Shown in pieces: positions 38,716 through 47,993 of a stretch of 64,000 nucleotides of DNA. Each line of letters starts with the position of its first letter. Position 1 is the stretch's first letter. Below the pieces are notes generated by a model. The model saw only the letters and a list, made by a program, of their open reading frames with translations, ran no database searches and was not told the origin of the DNA. Location: contig NZ_LMDN01000006.1 of the NCBI RefSeq assembly GCF_001425085.1, forward strand, positions 24,032 through 88,031. Reading direction: 5' to 3'. Source of the DNA: Leifsonia sp. Root4. GTDB taxonomy: Bacteria > Actinomycetota > Actinomycetes > Actinomycetales > Microbacteriaceae. A program made the position numbers and the translations under genes.

Positions 38716-39338
38716 TCTCTTCCGTTCGTGGCCTCGTGCTCTCTGCTCTCGGTTCAACCGTCGTCGTCGAGGTCGGGGGAGTCGGGCTCGCGATCAACGT
38801 CACGCCCGCGACGGCCCTGTCCGCCCGCATCGGGCAGGAGCTGCGCCTGCACACGACCCTCGTCGTGCGTGAGGACGCCCTGACGCTCTACGGTTTCGAC
38901 AGCGCTGACGAGCTCGCCGTGTTCGAACTGCTCACCGGAGTGACGGGCGTCGGCCCGAAGTCCGGTCTCGGCGTGCTCGCCGTGCTGAGCCCCGACCAGG
39001 TCGCCCGCGCCGTCGCGGATGACGACGATGCGGCGTTCCGCAAGGTCAGCGGCATCGGACCGAAGACCGCGAAACTCATCGTCCTCTCGCTGACCGGCAA
39101 GCTTGCCGTCACAGCGGCCAGCGCCCCGAACGTGGCCAGGGTCGCCCCGAGCGCCGTCGGCGAGAGCGTCCTCGCCGCGCTCGTCGGCCTCGGCTGGTCG
39201 GAGAAGATCGCCGTTCAGGCCGTTGACGAGACGCTGGCGGAGGCCGGCGACGCAGACAAGGCATCCGTTGCCGTGCTGCTGAGGCTCGCACTCGGTCGAC
39301 TCGGCCCGGCCCAGCACACGATCGGCGGCCGCTCGTGA
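38712..39338 (+). CDS. ruvA: Holliday junction branch migration protein RuvA
   Basis: 208 residues, GTG start. N-terminal OB-fold ([20 protein letters not shown]), tandem HhH region with [17 protein letters not shown] and [17 protein letters not shown], and the C-terminal RuvB-binding domain. It forms tetramers on the junction. Overlaps both neighbours by 4 bp. Confidence 0.97.
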   Translation: MISSVRGLVLSALGSTVVVEVGGVGLAINVTPATALSARIGQELRLHTTLVVREDALTLYGFDSADELAVFELLTGVTGVGPKSGLGVLAVLSPDQVARAVADDDDAAFRKVSGIGPKTAKLIVLSLTGKLAVTAASAPNVARVAPSAVGESVLAALVGLGWSEKIAVQAVDETLAEAGDADKASVAVLLRLALGRLGPAQHTIGGRS

Positions 39339-40378
39339 ACTACGACGACACCCCGACGGAACTGCTCGCACCGGAGCTCGAATCGGACGCCGAGCTTGCG
39401 TTCGAGGGTGCGCTGCGCCCGGCCTCGCTGACCGAGTTCGTCGGGCAGGTCAAGGTGCGTGGCCAGCTGCAACTGCTGCTCACGGCTGCGACCATGCAGG
39501 GGCGCACGCCAGACCACATCCTCTTCGCGGGCCCGCCCGGCCTGGGAAAGACGACTCTCGCGATGATCGTCGCCCACGAGGGCAACCGTCCGTTGCGGAT
39601 GGCGAGCGGCCCGGCGATTCAGCACGCAGGGGACCTGGCCGCCGTGCTCAGCTCGCTCGTTCCCGGCGAGGTGCTCTTCATCGACGAGATCCACCGGATG
39701 GCGCGCTCCGCGGAGGAGATGCTCTACCTCGCCATGGAAGACTTCCGCATCGACATCATGGTCGGCAAAGGCGCAGGCGCTACCTCGGTGCCACTCGAAT
39801 TGGCCCCATTCACCCTCGTCGGTGCCACGACCAGGGCAGGACTCCTGCCGAACCCGCTGCGGGACCGCTTCGGCTTCACGGCGCACCTCGAGTTCTACGC
39901 CGACGACGAGCTCGAGCAGGTGCTCACCCGCGCGGCATCCCTGCTCGGCCTGGACATCGACCGTGAGGCCCTGGCGGAGATCGCCGGCCGGTGCCGGGGA
40001 ACCCCGCGAATCGCGAACCGTCTGCTGCGCCGCGTGCGCGACTACGCACTCGTCTACTCAGGAAACGGCAGGGCCGACATTCACTCCGTCCGCGCGGCAC
40101 TCGAGCTCTACGACGTCGATGCCCTCGGCCTCGACCGTCTCGACCGCGCCGTGATGCAGATCATCCTCACGCGCTTCAACGGTGGACCGGTCGGCCTCAA
40201 CACGCTCGCCGTCTCCGTTGGCGAGGAGAGCGAGACGATCGAGGCGGTCGTGGAGCCATTTCTGGTGCGCATCGGACTCTTGACCCGCACCCCGCGGGGG
40301 CGTGTCGCCACCCCGGATGCATGGCAGCACTTCGGCCTGCACCCGGCGTCGGCTGGGACACTGCTGGATGACCTATAA
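39335..40378 (+). CDS. ruvB: Holliday junction branch migration helicase RuvB
   Basis: 347 residues, GTG start. AAA+ motor: Walker [12 protein letters not shown], Walker [10 protein letters not shown], sensor 1 LVGATTRAG, and arginine finger in [10 protein letters not shown]. The C-terminal winged helix ends with [19 protein letters not shown]. The stop codon is within a TATAAT box that may drive yajC. Confidence 0.97.
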   Translation: MNYDDTPTELLAPELESDAELAFEGALRPASLTEFVGQVKVRGQLQLLLTAATMQGRTPDHILFAGPPGLGKTTLAMIVAHEGNRPLRMASGPAIQHAGDLAAVLSSLVPGEVLFIDEIHRMARSAEEMLYLAMEDFRIDIMVGKGAGATSVPLELAPFTLVGATTRAGLLPNPLRDRFGFTAHLEFYADDELEQVLTRAASLLGLDIDREALAEIAGRCRGTPRIANRLLRRVRDYALVYSGNGRADIHSVRAALELYDVDALGLDRLDRAVMQIILTRFNGGPVGLNTLAVSVGEESETIEAVVEPFLVRIGLLTRTPRGRVATPDAWQHFGLHPASAGTLLDDL

Positions 40379-40379
40379 T
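40374..40379 (+). promoter_or_regulatory. -10 box (TATAAT) over the ruvB stop
   Basis: TATAAT at 40374-40379 includes the ruvB stop TAA. It is a perfect -10 hexamer in GC-rich DNA, 75 bp before yajC; no clear -35 is seen (TGGGAC at a suitable distance). The short leader after it has an imperfect hairpin (CTGCGG/GCCGCA). Confidence 0.55.
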
Positions 40380-40453
40380 TCAAGCTGGCTCACCATGCAC
40401 CGCACTAGACAGCTGCGGTAGTCCAGCCGCAAATCGGAAGGTTCTCCAACTTT

Positions 40454-40861
40454 ATGGATCCGTTGACAATGATCATGCTCGCCGTTCTCGCGGTGCTCAT
40501 CTTCTTCATGTTCCGCAACAGCCGCAAGCGCCAGAAGGATGCAGCAGAGCTGCAGACCCAGGTCGTTCCCGGTGCCAAGGTCATGACCAACTCCGGCCTC
40601 TACGGAACCATCCTCTCGATCGACGAGGAGGAGAACGAGGTTCTCCTCGAGTCGACTCCCGGCACCGTTCTGGCACTGCACCGCCAGACGATCGCCCGTG
40701 TCGTCACCCCCGTCGAGGTTGTGGCCATCCCGGATGCAGCGGATTCCGCGATCGACGACGCCGCTCCCGAGTTCGGTGAGCGCATCGAGGGTGCCGGCTC
40801 AGAGCCCGGCACGGAGCCCGGCGATGCCGATGGCTCGACCGACAAGAAGTCGAACGACTAA
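40454..40861 (+). CDS. yajC: Preprotein translocase subunit YajC
   Basis: 135 residues. One membrane helix (about 3-20, MIMLAVLAVLIFFMFRNSRK) and a cytosolic domain with KVMTNSGLYGTILSID and EVLLESTPGTVLALHRQTIARV. YajC accompanies SecDF in the Sec holotranslocon. Acidic, low-complexity C-terminus. First of yajC-secD-secF. Confidence 0.95.
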   Translation: MDPLTMIMLAVLAVLIFFMFRNSRKRQKDAAELQTQVVPGAKVMTNSGLYGTILSIDEEENEVLLESTPGTVLALHRQTIARVVTPVEVVAIPDAADSAIDDAAPEFGERIEGAGSEPGTEPGDADGSTDKKSND

Positions 40862-40927
40862 ATAGTCCGTTTTCCGTGCCCACGCCGATGAAGGCGTGGG
40901 CACGAACGTAGAAAGCTGAGTTCCGCG

Positions 40928-42667
40928 GTGGCAAAGTCGACCCCGGTCAAGAAAGCCTGGCGTTCCCTCACCTGGCTTGCCGTCATCATCGTTGGCCTGT
41001 TCGCCATCAATGCAGCAGGCGTCATCTGGGGCGGTGGTTCGTGGACGCCCAAGCTTGCACTCGACCTCGAGGGCGGAACGCAGATCATTCTCGCGCCCAA
41101 GCTGGAGAGCGGTCAGACCGTCTCGCAGGAGCAGCTCGACCAGGCCGTGACGATCATCCGTCAGCGCGTTGACGCCTCCGGTGTCTCCGAGGCGGAGATC
41201 AACACCCAGGGTGGACAGAACATCGTCGTGGCGATCCCGGGCGAGCTCGACGACGAGACGCGCAACCGGATCCAGTCCTCGGCCAAGCTGGAACTGCGAC
41301 CGGTGCTCGTCGCCGGTGCGCCGACCAACGCGTCGATCGACGGCGAGTCGACTGCCACACCGGAGCCGAGCGCCACGCCCGACCCCGCGCTGGAGACGAC
41401 TCCGAGCGTCACGCCGAGCAACGGCAGCGACCTGAACTGGGTCACCCCGGCACTGCAGGCAGAGTTCGAGAGCTTCGACTGCGCGTCGACGGAGGCCGCC
41501 ACCGCGAACGCCGCGCCGGCCGACGAGCCGCTCGTCACCTGCGACGTCGACGGCACGGTCAAGTACATCCTCGGCCCGGTCGAGGTCGAGGGCGCGAACA
41601 TCTCCGATGCCTCAGCGGGCATGGAGACCACGCAGTCCGGTGCAACGACGGGCCGCTGGGTCGTCAACCTCGTCTTCGACGACCAGGGCACCAAGGACTT
41701 CGCCGAGGTCAGCACGCGTCTGTTCGGTCTGAAGGCGACTCCTCCGCTCGACCAGTTCGCCTTCGTGATCGACGGCCAGGTACTCTCGGCCCCGTCAATG
41801 AACGGCGTCATCACCGACGGACGGCCATCCATCTCCGGTCAGTTCACCGAGGAGAGTTCCAAGGCTCTCGCCGACCAGCTCAAATTCGGCGCCCTGCCGA
41901 TCAGCTTCACCGTGCAGAGCTCTGAGACCATCTCGCCGACGCTTGGAAGCTCGCAGCTGCAGAGCGGAATGATCGCGGGTCTGATCGGTCTGCTGCTCGT
42001 GGTCATCTACACGCTGTTCCAATACCGACTCCTCGGCATGGTCACCATCGCCTCGCTCATCGTCGCCGGCATCATGACCTACATCGTGATCACGATCCTG
42101 TCGTGGCGCGAGGGCTACCGGCTCTCGCTGGCCGGTGTCGCCGGTCTGATCGTCGCCATCGGTTTCACGGCGGACTCCTTCATCGTCTACTTCGAACGCG
42201 TTCGAGACGAGTTGCGTGAGGGTCGAATCCTCACCTCCGCCGTCGAGGCCGGGTGGAAGCGCGCCGTGCGCACGATCTTCGCCTCCAAGGCGACGAACCT
42301 GCTCGCCGCCATCGTGTTGTTCCTCATCGCGGTCGGCAACGTGCGTGGCTTCGCGTACACGCTCGGTGTCACAACGATCATCGACGTGATCATCGTGATC
42401 CTGTTCACGCACCCGATGCTTCAGCTGCTCTCGCGCACGAAGTTCTTCTCGAGCGGCCACCCGTGGAGCGGGCTCGACCCGCAGGCACTCGGTGCGATCT
42501 ACCGAGGACGTGCGGAGTTCCGGAAGCCCACCGCAGCCGTGGACTCGAAGAAGGCGGCATCCAGCGCCAAGGAAGCCGAGCGGCGCCAGACGATCGCCGA
42601 GCGCAAGGCCGCAGAGCTGGCCGCGGCGAGCACCGGAACCAAGACCACGGAAGGCAAGGAATCCTGA
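40928..42667 (+). CDS. secD: Protein translocase subunit SecD
   Basis: 579 residues, GTG start. Uses the proton gradient to help export through SecYEG. Six membrane helices: one near 18-38 and five between about 335 and 500. The external domain has LALDLEGGTQIIL and QSSETISPTLGSSQLQSG just before TM2. A Thr/Pro/Ser-rich stretch (TATPEPSATPDPALETTPSV) of about 25 residues interrupts the P1 domain, giving it extra length. The C-terminus is a charged cytosolic tail. secF overlaps by one base. Confidence 0.97.
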   Translation: MAKSTPVKKAWRSLTWLAVIIVGLFAINAAGVIWGGGSWTPKLALDLEGGTQIILAPKLESGQTVSQEQLDQAVTIIRQRVDASGVSEAEINTQGGQNIVVAIPGELDDETRNRIQSSAKLELRPVLVAGAPTNASIDGESTATPEPSATPDPALETTPSVTPSNGSDLNWVTPALQAEFESFDCASTEAATANAAPADEPLVTCDVDGTVKYILGPVEVEGANISDASAGMETTQSGATTGRWVVNLVFDDQGTKDFAEVSTRLFGLKATPPLDQFAFVIDGQVLSAPSMNGVITDGRPSISGQFTEESSKALADQLKFGALPISFTVQSSETISPTLGSSQLQSGMIAGLIGLLLVVIYTLFQYRLLGMVTIASLIVAGIMTYIVITILSWREGYRLSLAGVAGLIVAIGFTADSFIVYFERVRDELREGRILTSAVEAGWKRAVRTIFASKATNLLAAIVLFLIAVGNVRGFAYTLGVTTIIDVIIVILFTHPMLQLLSRTKFFSSGHPWSGLDPQALGAIYRGRAEFRKPTAAVDSKKAASSAKEAERRQTIAERKAAELAAASTGTKTTEGKES

Positions 42668-43683
42668 TGGCCAACCGACTGGCTACCTTCGGAAACGACC
42701 TCTACACCGGTAAGCGCTCCTTCGACTTCGTCGGCAAGCGCAACATCTGGTACTTCATCATCGGCCTGCTCGTCCTGCTCGCGATCGCCATCCCGATCGC
42801 CAAGGGCGGCTTCAACTTCGGCATCGAGTTCCGTGGCGGCTCGCAGTTCGTCGTCACGAGTGTCGAGAACGCCACCCAGGAGCCGGCCATTGAGGCCGTC
42901 GCCTCCGTGGTTCCGGATGCCGTCGCCCGCGTCACCACCGTCGGCGACTCCGGCGTGCGGGTGCAGACCGACCAGCTGAGCCAGGCCGAGAACCGTGAGG
43001 TCGCCACCGCCCTCGCCGACGCCTACTCCGTGCCGGAGTCGGAGGTCACCTCCTCCTTCATCGGTCCAGTGTGGGGCGCCGACGTCACACGACAGACAAT
43101 CCAGGGCCTCGTCGTCTTCCTGCTTCTGGCAGCGGTCGGCATGGCGCTCTACTTCCGCACGTGGAAGATGTCGCTTGCCGCCATCGCCGCCCTGCTCGTC
43201 GACCTCGTGATCACCGTCGGTGTCTACGCCGCGACGGACTTCGAGATCACGCCGGCTGCCGTCATCGGTATCCTGACGATCCTCGCGTACTCGCTCTATG
43301 ACACCGTCGTGGTGTTCGACAAGATCCGCGAGAACACGACGGAAGATGCGGTGAAGTCGAAGCACACCTTCGCGGAGTCGACCAACCTCGCCGTCAACCA
43401 GACACTGGTGCGATCGATCAACACCAGCGTCGTCGCCGTGCTGCCCGTCGCCGCGATTCTCTTCATCGGATCGTTCGTGCTCGGCGCAGACACCCTGCGA
43501 GACATCTCGCTCGCGCTGTTCATCGGCATCCTGGTCGGCACGTGGTCGACCGTGTTCCTCGCGGCGCCGATGTACGTGCAGTTCCGTCAGGGCGAGAAAG
43601 AGGTCGTGCGCCACGACAAGTCGGTTCTCGCGGCCCGCGAGAAGGCTGCCGCTTCGGCCGCCGCCGAAGCCGTCACGGCGTAG
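42667..43683 (+). CDS. secF: Protein translocase subunit SecF
   Basis: 338 residues from ATG 42667; the longer frame upstream lies over secD. Six membrane helices. N-terminal FVGKRNIWYFIIGLLVLLAI, external GIEFRGGSQFVV, then the RND-type core ILTILAYSLYDTVVVFDKIREN and NQTLVRSINTSVVAVLPV. It forms the SecDF complex with the upstream gene. A charged Ala-rich tail ends it. Confidence 0.97.
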   Translation: MANRLATFGNDLYTGKRSFDFVGKRNIWYFIIGLLVLLAIAIPIAKGGFNFGIEFRGGSQFVVTSVENATQEPAIEAVASVVPDAVARVTTVGDSGVRVQTDQLSQAENREVATALADAYSVPESEVTSSFIGPVWGADVTRQTIQGLVVFLLLAAVGMALYFRTWKMSLAAIAALLVDLVITVGVYAATDFEITPAAVIGILTILAYSLYDTVVVFDKIRENTTEDAVKSKHTFAESTNLAVNQTLVRSINTSVVAVLPVAAILFIGSFVLGADTLRDISLALFIGILVGTWSTVFLAAPMYVQFRQGEKEVVRHDKSVLAAREKAAASAAAEAVTA

Positions 43684-43719
43684 GCTTACTGAGCCCATGA
43701 GACGCAGGGAGGTGGCCAG

Positions 43720-45972
43720 ATGAGCGATTCGACGTCATCGACAGCCTCCCTGCGCCGTCTCGTGCCGCGGATCTTCTCCAAGGCGCAGCCGGCCGGCGCC
43801 GTCGACACCCTCGTGCGCACGGTGCGCATGCACCACCCCAAGGCCGACCTCACCGTCATCGAGCGCGCATACACGGCCGCGGAGCGCGCACACAGCGGGC
43901 AGAAGCGCCGCAGCGGCGAGCCGTACATCACGCATCCCCTCGCGGTCGCGCAGATCCTCGCCGACCTCGGCATCGGTTCCAAGACGGTCGCCGCCGCCCT
44001 GCTGCACGACACCGTCGAAGACACCGCGTACACGCTCGAGCAGTTGCGCGCCGACTTCGGCGACGAGATCGCGATGCTCGTCGACGGTGTCACCAAACTC
44101 GACAAGGTCAAGTACGGCGACTCCACCCAGGCGGAGACCGTCCGCAAAATGATCGTTGCGATGTCCAAGGACATCCGCGTTCTCATCATCAAGCTCGCCG
44201 ACCGTCTGCACAACGCGCGAACCTGGGGCTTCGTCCCGGCCGAGTCGGCGGCGCGCAAGGCGACGGAGACCCTCGAGATCTACGCGCCCCTGGCGCATCG
44301 CCTCGGCATCCAGGCGATCAAGTGGGAGCTGGAAGACCTCTCATTCGCTGTGCTCTACCCCAAGCTCTACGCCGAGATCGAGAGCCTCGTGCGCCAGCGG
44401 ACGCCGCAGCGCGAAGAGTTCGTGCAGTCGGTGATCGACGCGGTCAACGAAGACCTGCGCGCATCCAAGATCCGCGGGCAGGTCGTCGGTCGCCCGAAGC
44501 AGTACTACTCGATCTACCAGAAGATGGTGCTGCGCGGCCGCGACTTCGACGAGATCTACGACCTCGTCGGCATCCGGGTGCTCGTCAACTCCGTGCGCGA
44601 CTGCTACGCCGTGCTCGGCGCCATCCACGCCAGGTGGACGCCGCTGCCCGGCCGCTTCAAGGACTACATCGCCACCCCCAAGTTCAACCTCTACCAGTCG
44701 CTGCACACCACCGTGCTCGGCCCGGAGGGGCGCCCGGTCGAGCTGCAAATCCGCACGCAGGAGATGCACCAGCGCGCCGAGTTCGGTGTCGCGGCGCACT
44801 GGAAGTACAAAGAGCAGCTGGCGACAGGCAAGACCGGTTCCTCCTCGTTGCAGAACGACACCGACATGGCGTGGCTCGCCCACATCTCCGACTGGCAGGC
44901 GGAGACCGCCGACCCCGGGGAGTTCCTGGACTCGCTGCGCTACGAGATCGGTGCGAAAGAGGTCTACGTCTTCACGCCGAAGGGCCGTGTGATCGGGCTT
45001 CCTGCCGGAGCAACGCCGGTCGACTTCGCCTACGCCGTGCACACCGAGATCGGCCACCGCACCATGGGGTCCAAGGTCAACGGCCGGCTTGTGCCGCTCG
45101 AGACGGAACTCAACACGGGTGATGTCGTCGAGGTGTTCACGTCGAAGAACCCCGATTCCGGGCCCAGCCAGGACTGGCTGAACTTCGTCAAGAGCCCGCG
45201 CGCCCGCAACAAGATCCGGCAGTGGTTCACCAAGGAACGCCGCGACGAGGCCATCGAGCAGGGCAGGGATGCCATTGCCCGAGCCATGCGCAAGCAGAAC
45301 CTGCCGCTGCAGAAGCTGATGAGCCAGGACTCCTTCGCCGAGGTCGCGGCCCAGATGAAGTACGTCGACGTCTCCGCCCTCTACGCCGCGGTCGGCGAGG
45401 GGCACGTGTCGACGCAGTCGGTGCTCGAGAAGGTCGTCGCCGCCGTGCAGGCCGTCGACGACACGGACGGACCGGAGCTCTCCATCCCCGTCAGGGGCCG
45501 CACGCAGCAGCTGCGCAGCAGCGACTCCGGCGTGCTCGTGCGGGGGGCGCCCGACATCCTCGTCAAGCTCGCCCGCTGCTGCACCCCGGTGCCCGGCGAC
45601 GAGATCGTCGGATTCATCACGCGCGGCTCCGGCGTCTCGGTGCACCAGGCGAACTGCCACAACGTGCAGTCGCTGCTGAACGAGCCGGAGCGCATGATCG
45701 AGGTCGCCTGGGCACCGACGTCCAAGAGCCTCTTCCTCGTGCAGATACAGATCGAGGCGCTCGACCGGGCAGGCCTGCTCTCCGATGTCACCCGCGTGCT
45801 CTCAGAGCACCACGTGAACATACTCTCCGCGAACGTCTCCACATCCAATGATCGCCTCGCGCTCAGCCGCTTCGTCTTCGAGATGGGCGACACGACGCAC
45901 CTCGACCGCGTCCTCAACGCCGTGCGCCGCATCGACGCCGTCTACGACGTCTACCGCGTCAGCGATGGTTAG
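43720..45972 (+). CDS. relA: Bifunctional (p)ppGpp synthetase/hydrolase
   Basis: 750 residues (Rel/RSH long form). Domains in order: HD hydrolase (about 40-200; HPLAVAQILADLG, LLHDTVEDT), synthetase (about 240-370; RGRDFDEIYDLVGIRVLV with the bifunctional-type RxKD-like charge), TGS (VYVFTPKGRVIGLPAGATPV), the conserved Cys region (CCTPVPGDEIVGFITRG), and a C-terminal ACT domain. It sets levels of the stringent alarmone. The 3' end overlaps the convergent AbiEi-like gene by 14 bp. Confidence 0.97.
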   Translation: MSDSTSSTASLRRLVPRIFSKAQPAGAVDTLVRTVRMHHPKADLTVIERAYTAAERAHSGQKRRSGEPYITHPLAVAQILADLGIGSKTVAAALLHDTVEDTAYTLEQLRADFGDEIAMLVDGVTKLDKVKYGDSTQAETVRKMIVAMSKDIRVLIIKLADRLHNARTWGFVPAESAARKATETLEIYAPLAHRLGIQAIKWELEDLSFAVLYPKLYAEIESLVRQRTPQREEFVQSVIDAVNEDLRASKIRGQVVGRPKQYYSIYQKMVLRGRDFDEIYDLVGIRVLVNSVRDCYAVLGAIHARWTPLPGRFKDYIATPKFNLYQSLHTTVLGPEGRPVELQIRTQEMHQRAEFGVAAHWKYKEQLATGKTGSSSLQNDTDMAWLAHISDWQAETADPGEFLDSLRYEIGAKEVYVFTPKGRVIGLPAGATPVDFAYAVHTEIGHRTMGSKVNGRLVPLETELNTGDVVEVFTSKNPDSGPSQDWLNFVKSPRARNKIRQWFTKERRDEAIEQGRDAIARAMRKQNLPLQKLMSQDSFAEVAAQMKYVDVSALYAAVGEGHVSTQSVLEKVVAAVQAVDDTDGPELSIPVRGRTQQLRSSDSGVLVRGAPDILVKLARCCTPVPGDEIVGFITRGSGVSVHQANCHNVQSLLNEPERMIEVAWAPTSKSLFLVQIQIEALDRAGLLSDVTRVLSEHHVNILSANVSTSNDRLALSRFVFEMGDTTHLDRVLNAVRRIDAVYDVYRVSDG

Positions 45973-46519
45973 CCAGCCAGAGCCTGATCCGTTCCTCGGC
46001 CAGCACGGTGTTGGGCACGCGGTAACGGGAGCGGAGTGACGCGCGCGCAATCGCGGGGGAGAGCCCGGCCGTGAAAGCGATGGCACTGGCGACGGCGATG
46101 GCACGCTGGGTGTCGAGTTCGTCGTCGAGCAACACGTCGACGAGCGTGCGCGCCGGAGACGTGACAGTGCATCCGCCGATGATGACGAGTTCGCGCTCGG
46201 TGATGACGACCTGTCGCAGGGCGTAGGCGCGTGGCCGACGCGGCCTCGCGCCGATGCCGGACGGCAGGGCGAACTGGGCCGGGCGCGGTGGCTCGGCGAG
46301 TGCGCCATGCAGCCAGGCCGCGCTGAGCCGCTCGACGAAGGCGTACTCGGGAAGCTCCGCAGCGAGGCCTGCGGCTCGCACGGCGGGGAACGGCGGCAGA
46401 TCGACCGGGCAGAACATCTCGGCCAGAGGATAGAGTTCGCCGTCCAGCCGGGCCGCAGAGAGTTCAGCGATCGACAGCGTCGCCGTGCCGATCAGCGGTG
46501 AGGACGATGGTGAACGCAT
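45959..46519 (-). CDS. AbiEi-like / conserved actinobacterial protein of unknown function
   Basis: 186 residues. The CTVTSPARTLVDVLLDDELDTQRAIA segment is the conserved stretch seen in proteins annotated as AbiEi (type IV antitoxin) domain or related DUFs in actinobacteria. No HTH is clear and no AbiEii toxin follows. It is flanked by relA (convergent, 14-bp overlap) and a terminator on the other side, so it should have its own promoter. Antitoxin function is doubtful. Confidence 0.65.
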   Translation of the reverse strand: MRSPSSSPLIGTATLSIAELSAARLDGELYPLAEMFCPVDLPPFPAVRAAGLAAELPEYAFVERLSAAWLHGALAEPPRPAQFALPSGIGARPRRPRAYALRQVVITERELVIIGGCTVTSPARTLVDVLLDDELDTQRAIAVASAIAFTAGLSPAIARASLRSRYRVPNTVLAEERIRLWLANHR

Positions 46520-46531
46520 GACCCAACAGTG

Positions 46532-46569
46532 AAGCGGCGCGCCTCGTCGAAACGAGACGCGCCGCTTTC
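46532..46569. terminator. Terminator between DUF349 and AbiEi-like genes
   Basis: AAGCGGCGCG-C-CTCGT pairs with ACGAG-A-CGCGCCGCTT around a CGAA loop; 15 pairs and one mismatch. On the minus strand it lies 38 bases after the DUF349 stop. Confidence 0.8.
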
Positions 46570-46606
46570 TGTGGAGAATTCACTCCGGGCGTACAGCTGT
46601 GGAGAA

Positions 46607-47848
46607 CTAGCCCCCGATGGCCTTCAGCCAGGCGCGCTTGGTCTCGAGTTCCTCGCTCGCGGCCTTGGCTGCCTTCGTGTCGCCGGCGGCCTCAGCGGAG
46701 GCGATGGTGGCCTCGAGCTTGGCGATGGCGTCTTCGAGCTGGCCGGTCAGGCCCTCTGCGCGTGCCTTCGTCTCCGGGTTGTTGCGCGCCCAGTAGTCGT
46801 CGTCGAGCGCGCGGACGTGATTCTCGACCTTGCGCAGGCGGTCCTCGATCACGCGGACCTGCTCGCGCGGGACCCGTCCGATCTCGTCCCAGCGGTGTTG
46901 GATCGCGGTGAGCGCAGCGCGGGCCTTGACCCGGTCCTTCTCCGCGAGGATCGGCTCGGCCTCGGCCAACAGCGCCTGCTTCTGGGCGAGGTTCTCGGAG
47001 AACTCCTCGTTCTCCTGGGCGTCGACCTCGGACTTGGCCGAGTACAGCACGTCCCCGGCGGCCTTGAAGCGCGCCCAGAGTGCGTCATCCTGCTTCTTGC
47101 CTGCACGGCCGGCAAGCTTCCACTCGTCGAGCAGGCGGCGGTATCCGGGGATCCCGTCGACGCCCTTGTCTGCGAGTGCCTCTGCCTGGTCGATCAGGGC
47201 CTGCTTGCGCGTGCGGACATCCTTGTGTGCGCTGTCGAGCTCGGCGAAGAACGCCTTGCGGTGCTGCTCGATCGTGGTGCGGGCGGCACGGAACCGCTTC
47301 CACAGCTCGTTCGCCTCGGCCTTGGGCAGACGCGGAGCGTCGTGCTGGTGGGCCTGCCAGCGGGCGAAGAGGGCGTCGAGGGTCGACGTCGCCTGCTTCC
47401 ACTGCGTCTTGGCCGGGTCGCCGGCCGCGAGCTTCTCCGCGGCCTCGACGATCTCGGTGCGCTCAGCGATGGCGGCCTCAACGGCGGCCTTCGCCTCCGC
47501 GCTCTGCTGCTCCGTGAGCTCCGACACGGCGCCGCCAAGCTTCTCGAGGCGTGCCTTGAGCGCGGCGAGGTCGCCGACGGCGTTGGCGCCCTCGACATTC
47601 GCACTGATCGAGGCGACGGCCTTGGCGATGTCGGATGCCGGAGCTCCGCGCTTCGCGCGCTGCTCGAGCAGCGTCACCTGACCGGCGAGGTCGACGTATT
47701 TGCGTTCGAAGTACGCCAGAGCTTCCTCTGGTGTGCCATCGGGGTACTGACCAACCGCGCGCTCACCGGATTCCTCGCGAACGAAGACGGTGCCCGTCTC
47801 ATCGACGCGCCCCCACGGTTGCTGATCTGCTTGAGCCAAGAGTCTCAT
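46607..47848 (-). CDS. DUF349 domain-containing protein
   Basis: 413 residues, highly charged and mostly helical. Several DUF349 units of about 70 residues are recognisable by W-containing motifs (ELWKRFRAARTTIEQHRKAF, ALWARFKAAGDVLYSAK, HRWDEIGRVPREQVRVIEDR), and the whole is predicted coiled-coil. The start PWGRVDETGTVFVREESGER is the family N-terminus in actinobacteria. Function is unknown; the pairing near relA is common in Microbacteriaceae. Confidence 0.9.
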   Translation of the reverse strand: MRLLAQADQQPWGRVDETGTVFVREESGERAVGQYPDGTPEEALAYFERKYVDLAGQVTLLEQRAKRGAPASDIAKAVASISANVEGANAVGDLAALKARLEKLGGAVSELTEQQSAEAKAAVEAAIAERTEIVEAAEKLAAGDPAKTQWKQATSTLDALFARWQAHQHDAPRLPKAEANELWKRFRAARTTIEQHRKAFFAELDSAHKDVRTRKQALIDQAEALADKGVDGIPGYRRLLDEWKLAGRAGKKQDDALWARFKAAGDVLYSAKSEVDAQENEEFSENLAQKQALLAEAEPILAEKDRVKARAALTAIQHRWDEIGRVPREQVRVIEDRLRKVENHVRALDDDYWARNNPETKARAEGLTGQLEDAIAKLEATIASAEAAGDTKAAKAASEELETKRAWLKAIGG

Positions 47849-47993
47849 CCTTGCTGAATGCCTGGGCCGCCCAATTGGTGCGGCCGTCTGCGCGCCAGAC
47901 GACTTCCGTCTGCGCGACCATACCCGGCCCAGCCTATTCCACTCGGTGGCTCAAACTGGGCTTGCTATAGAACCGTTACGTCTGTGTCGCGCG

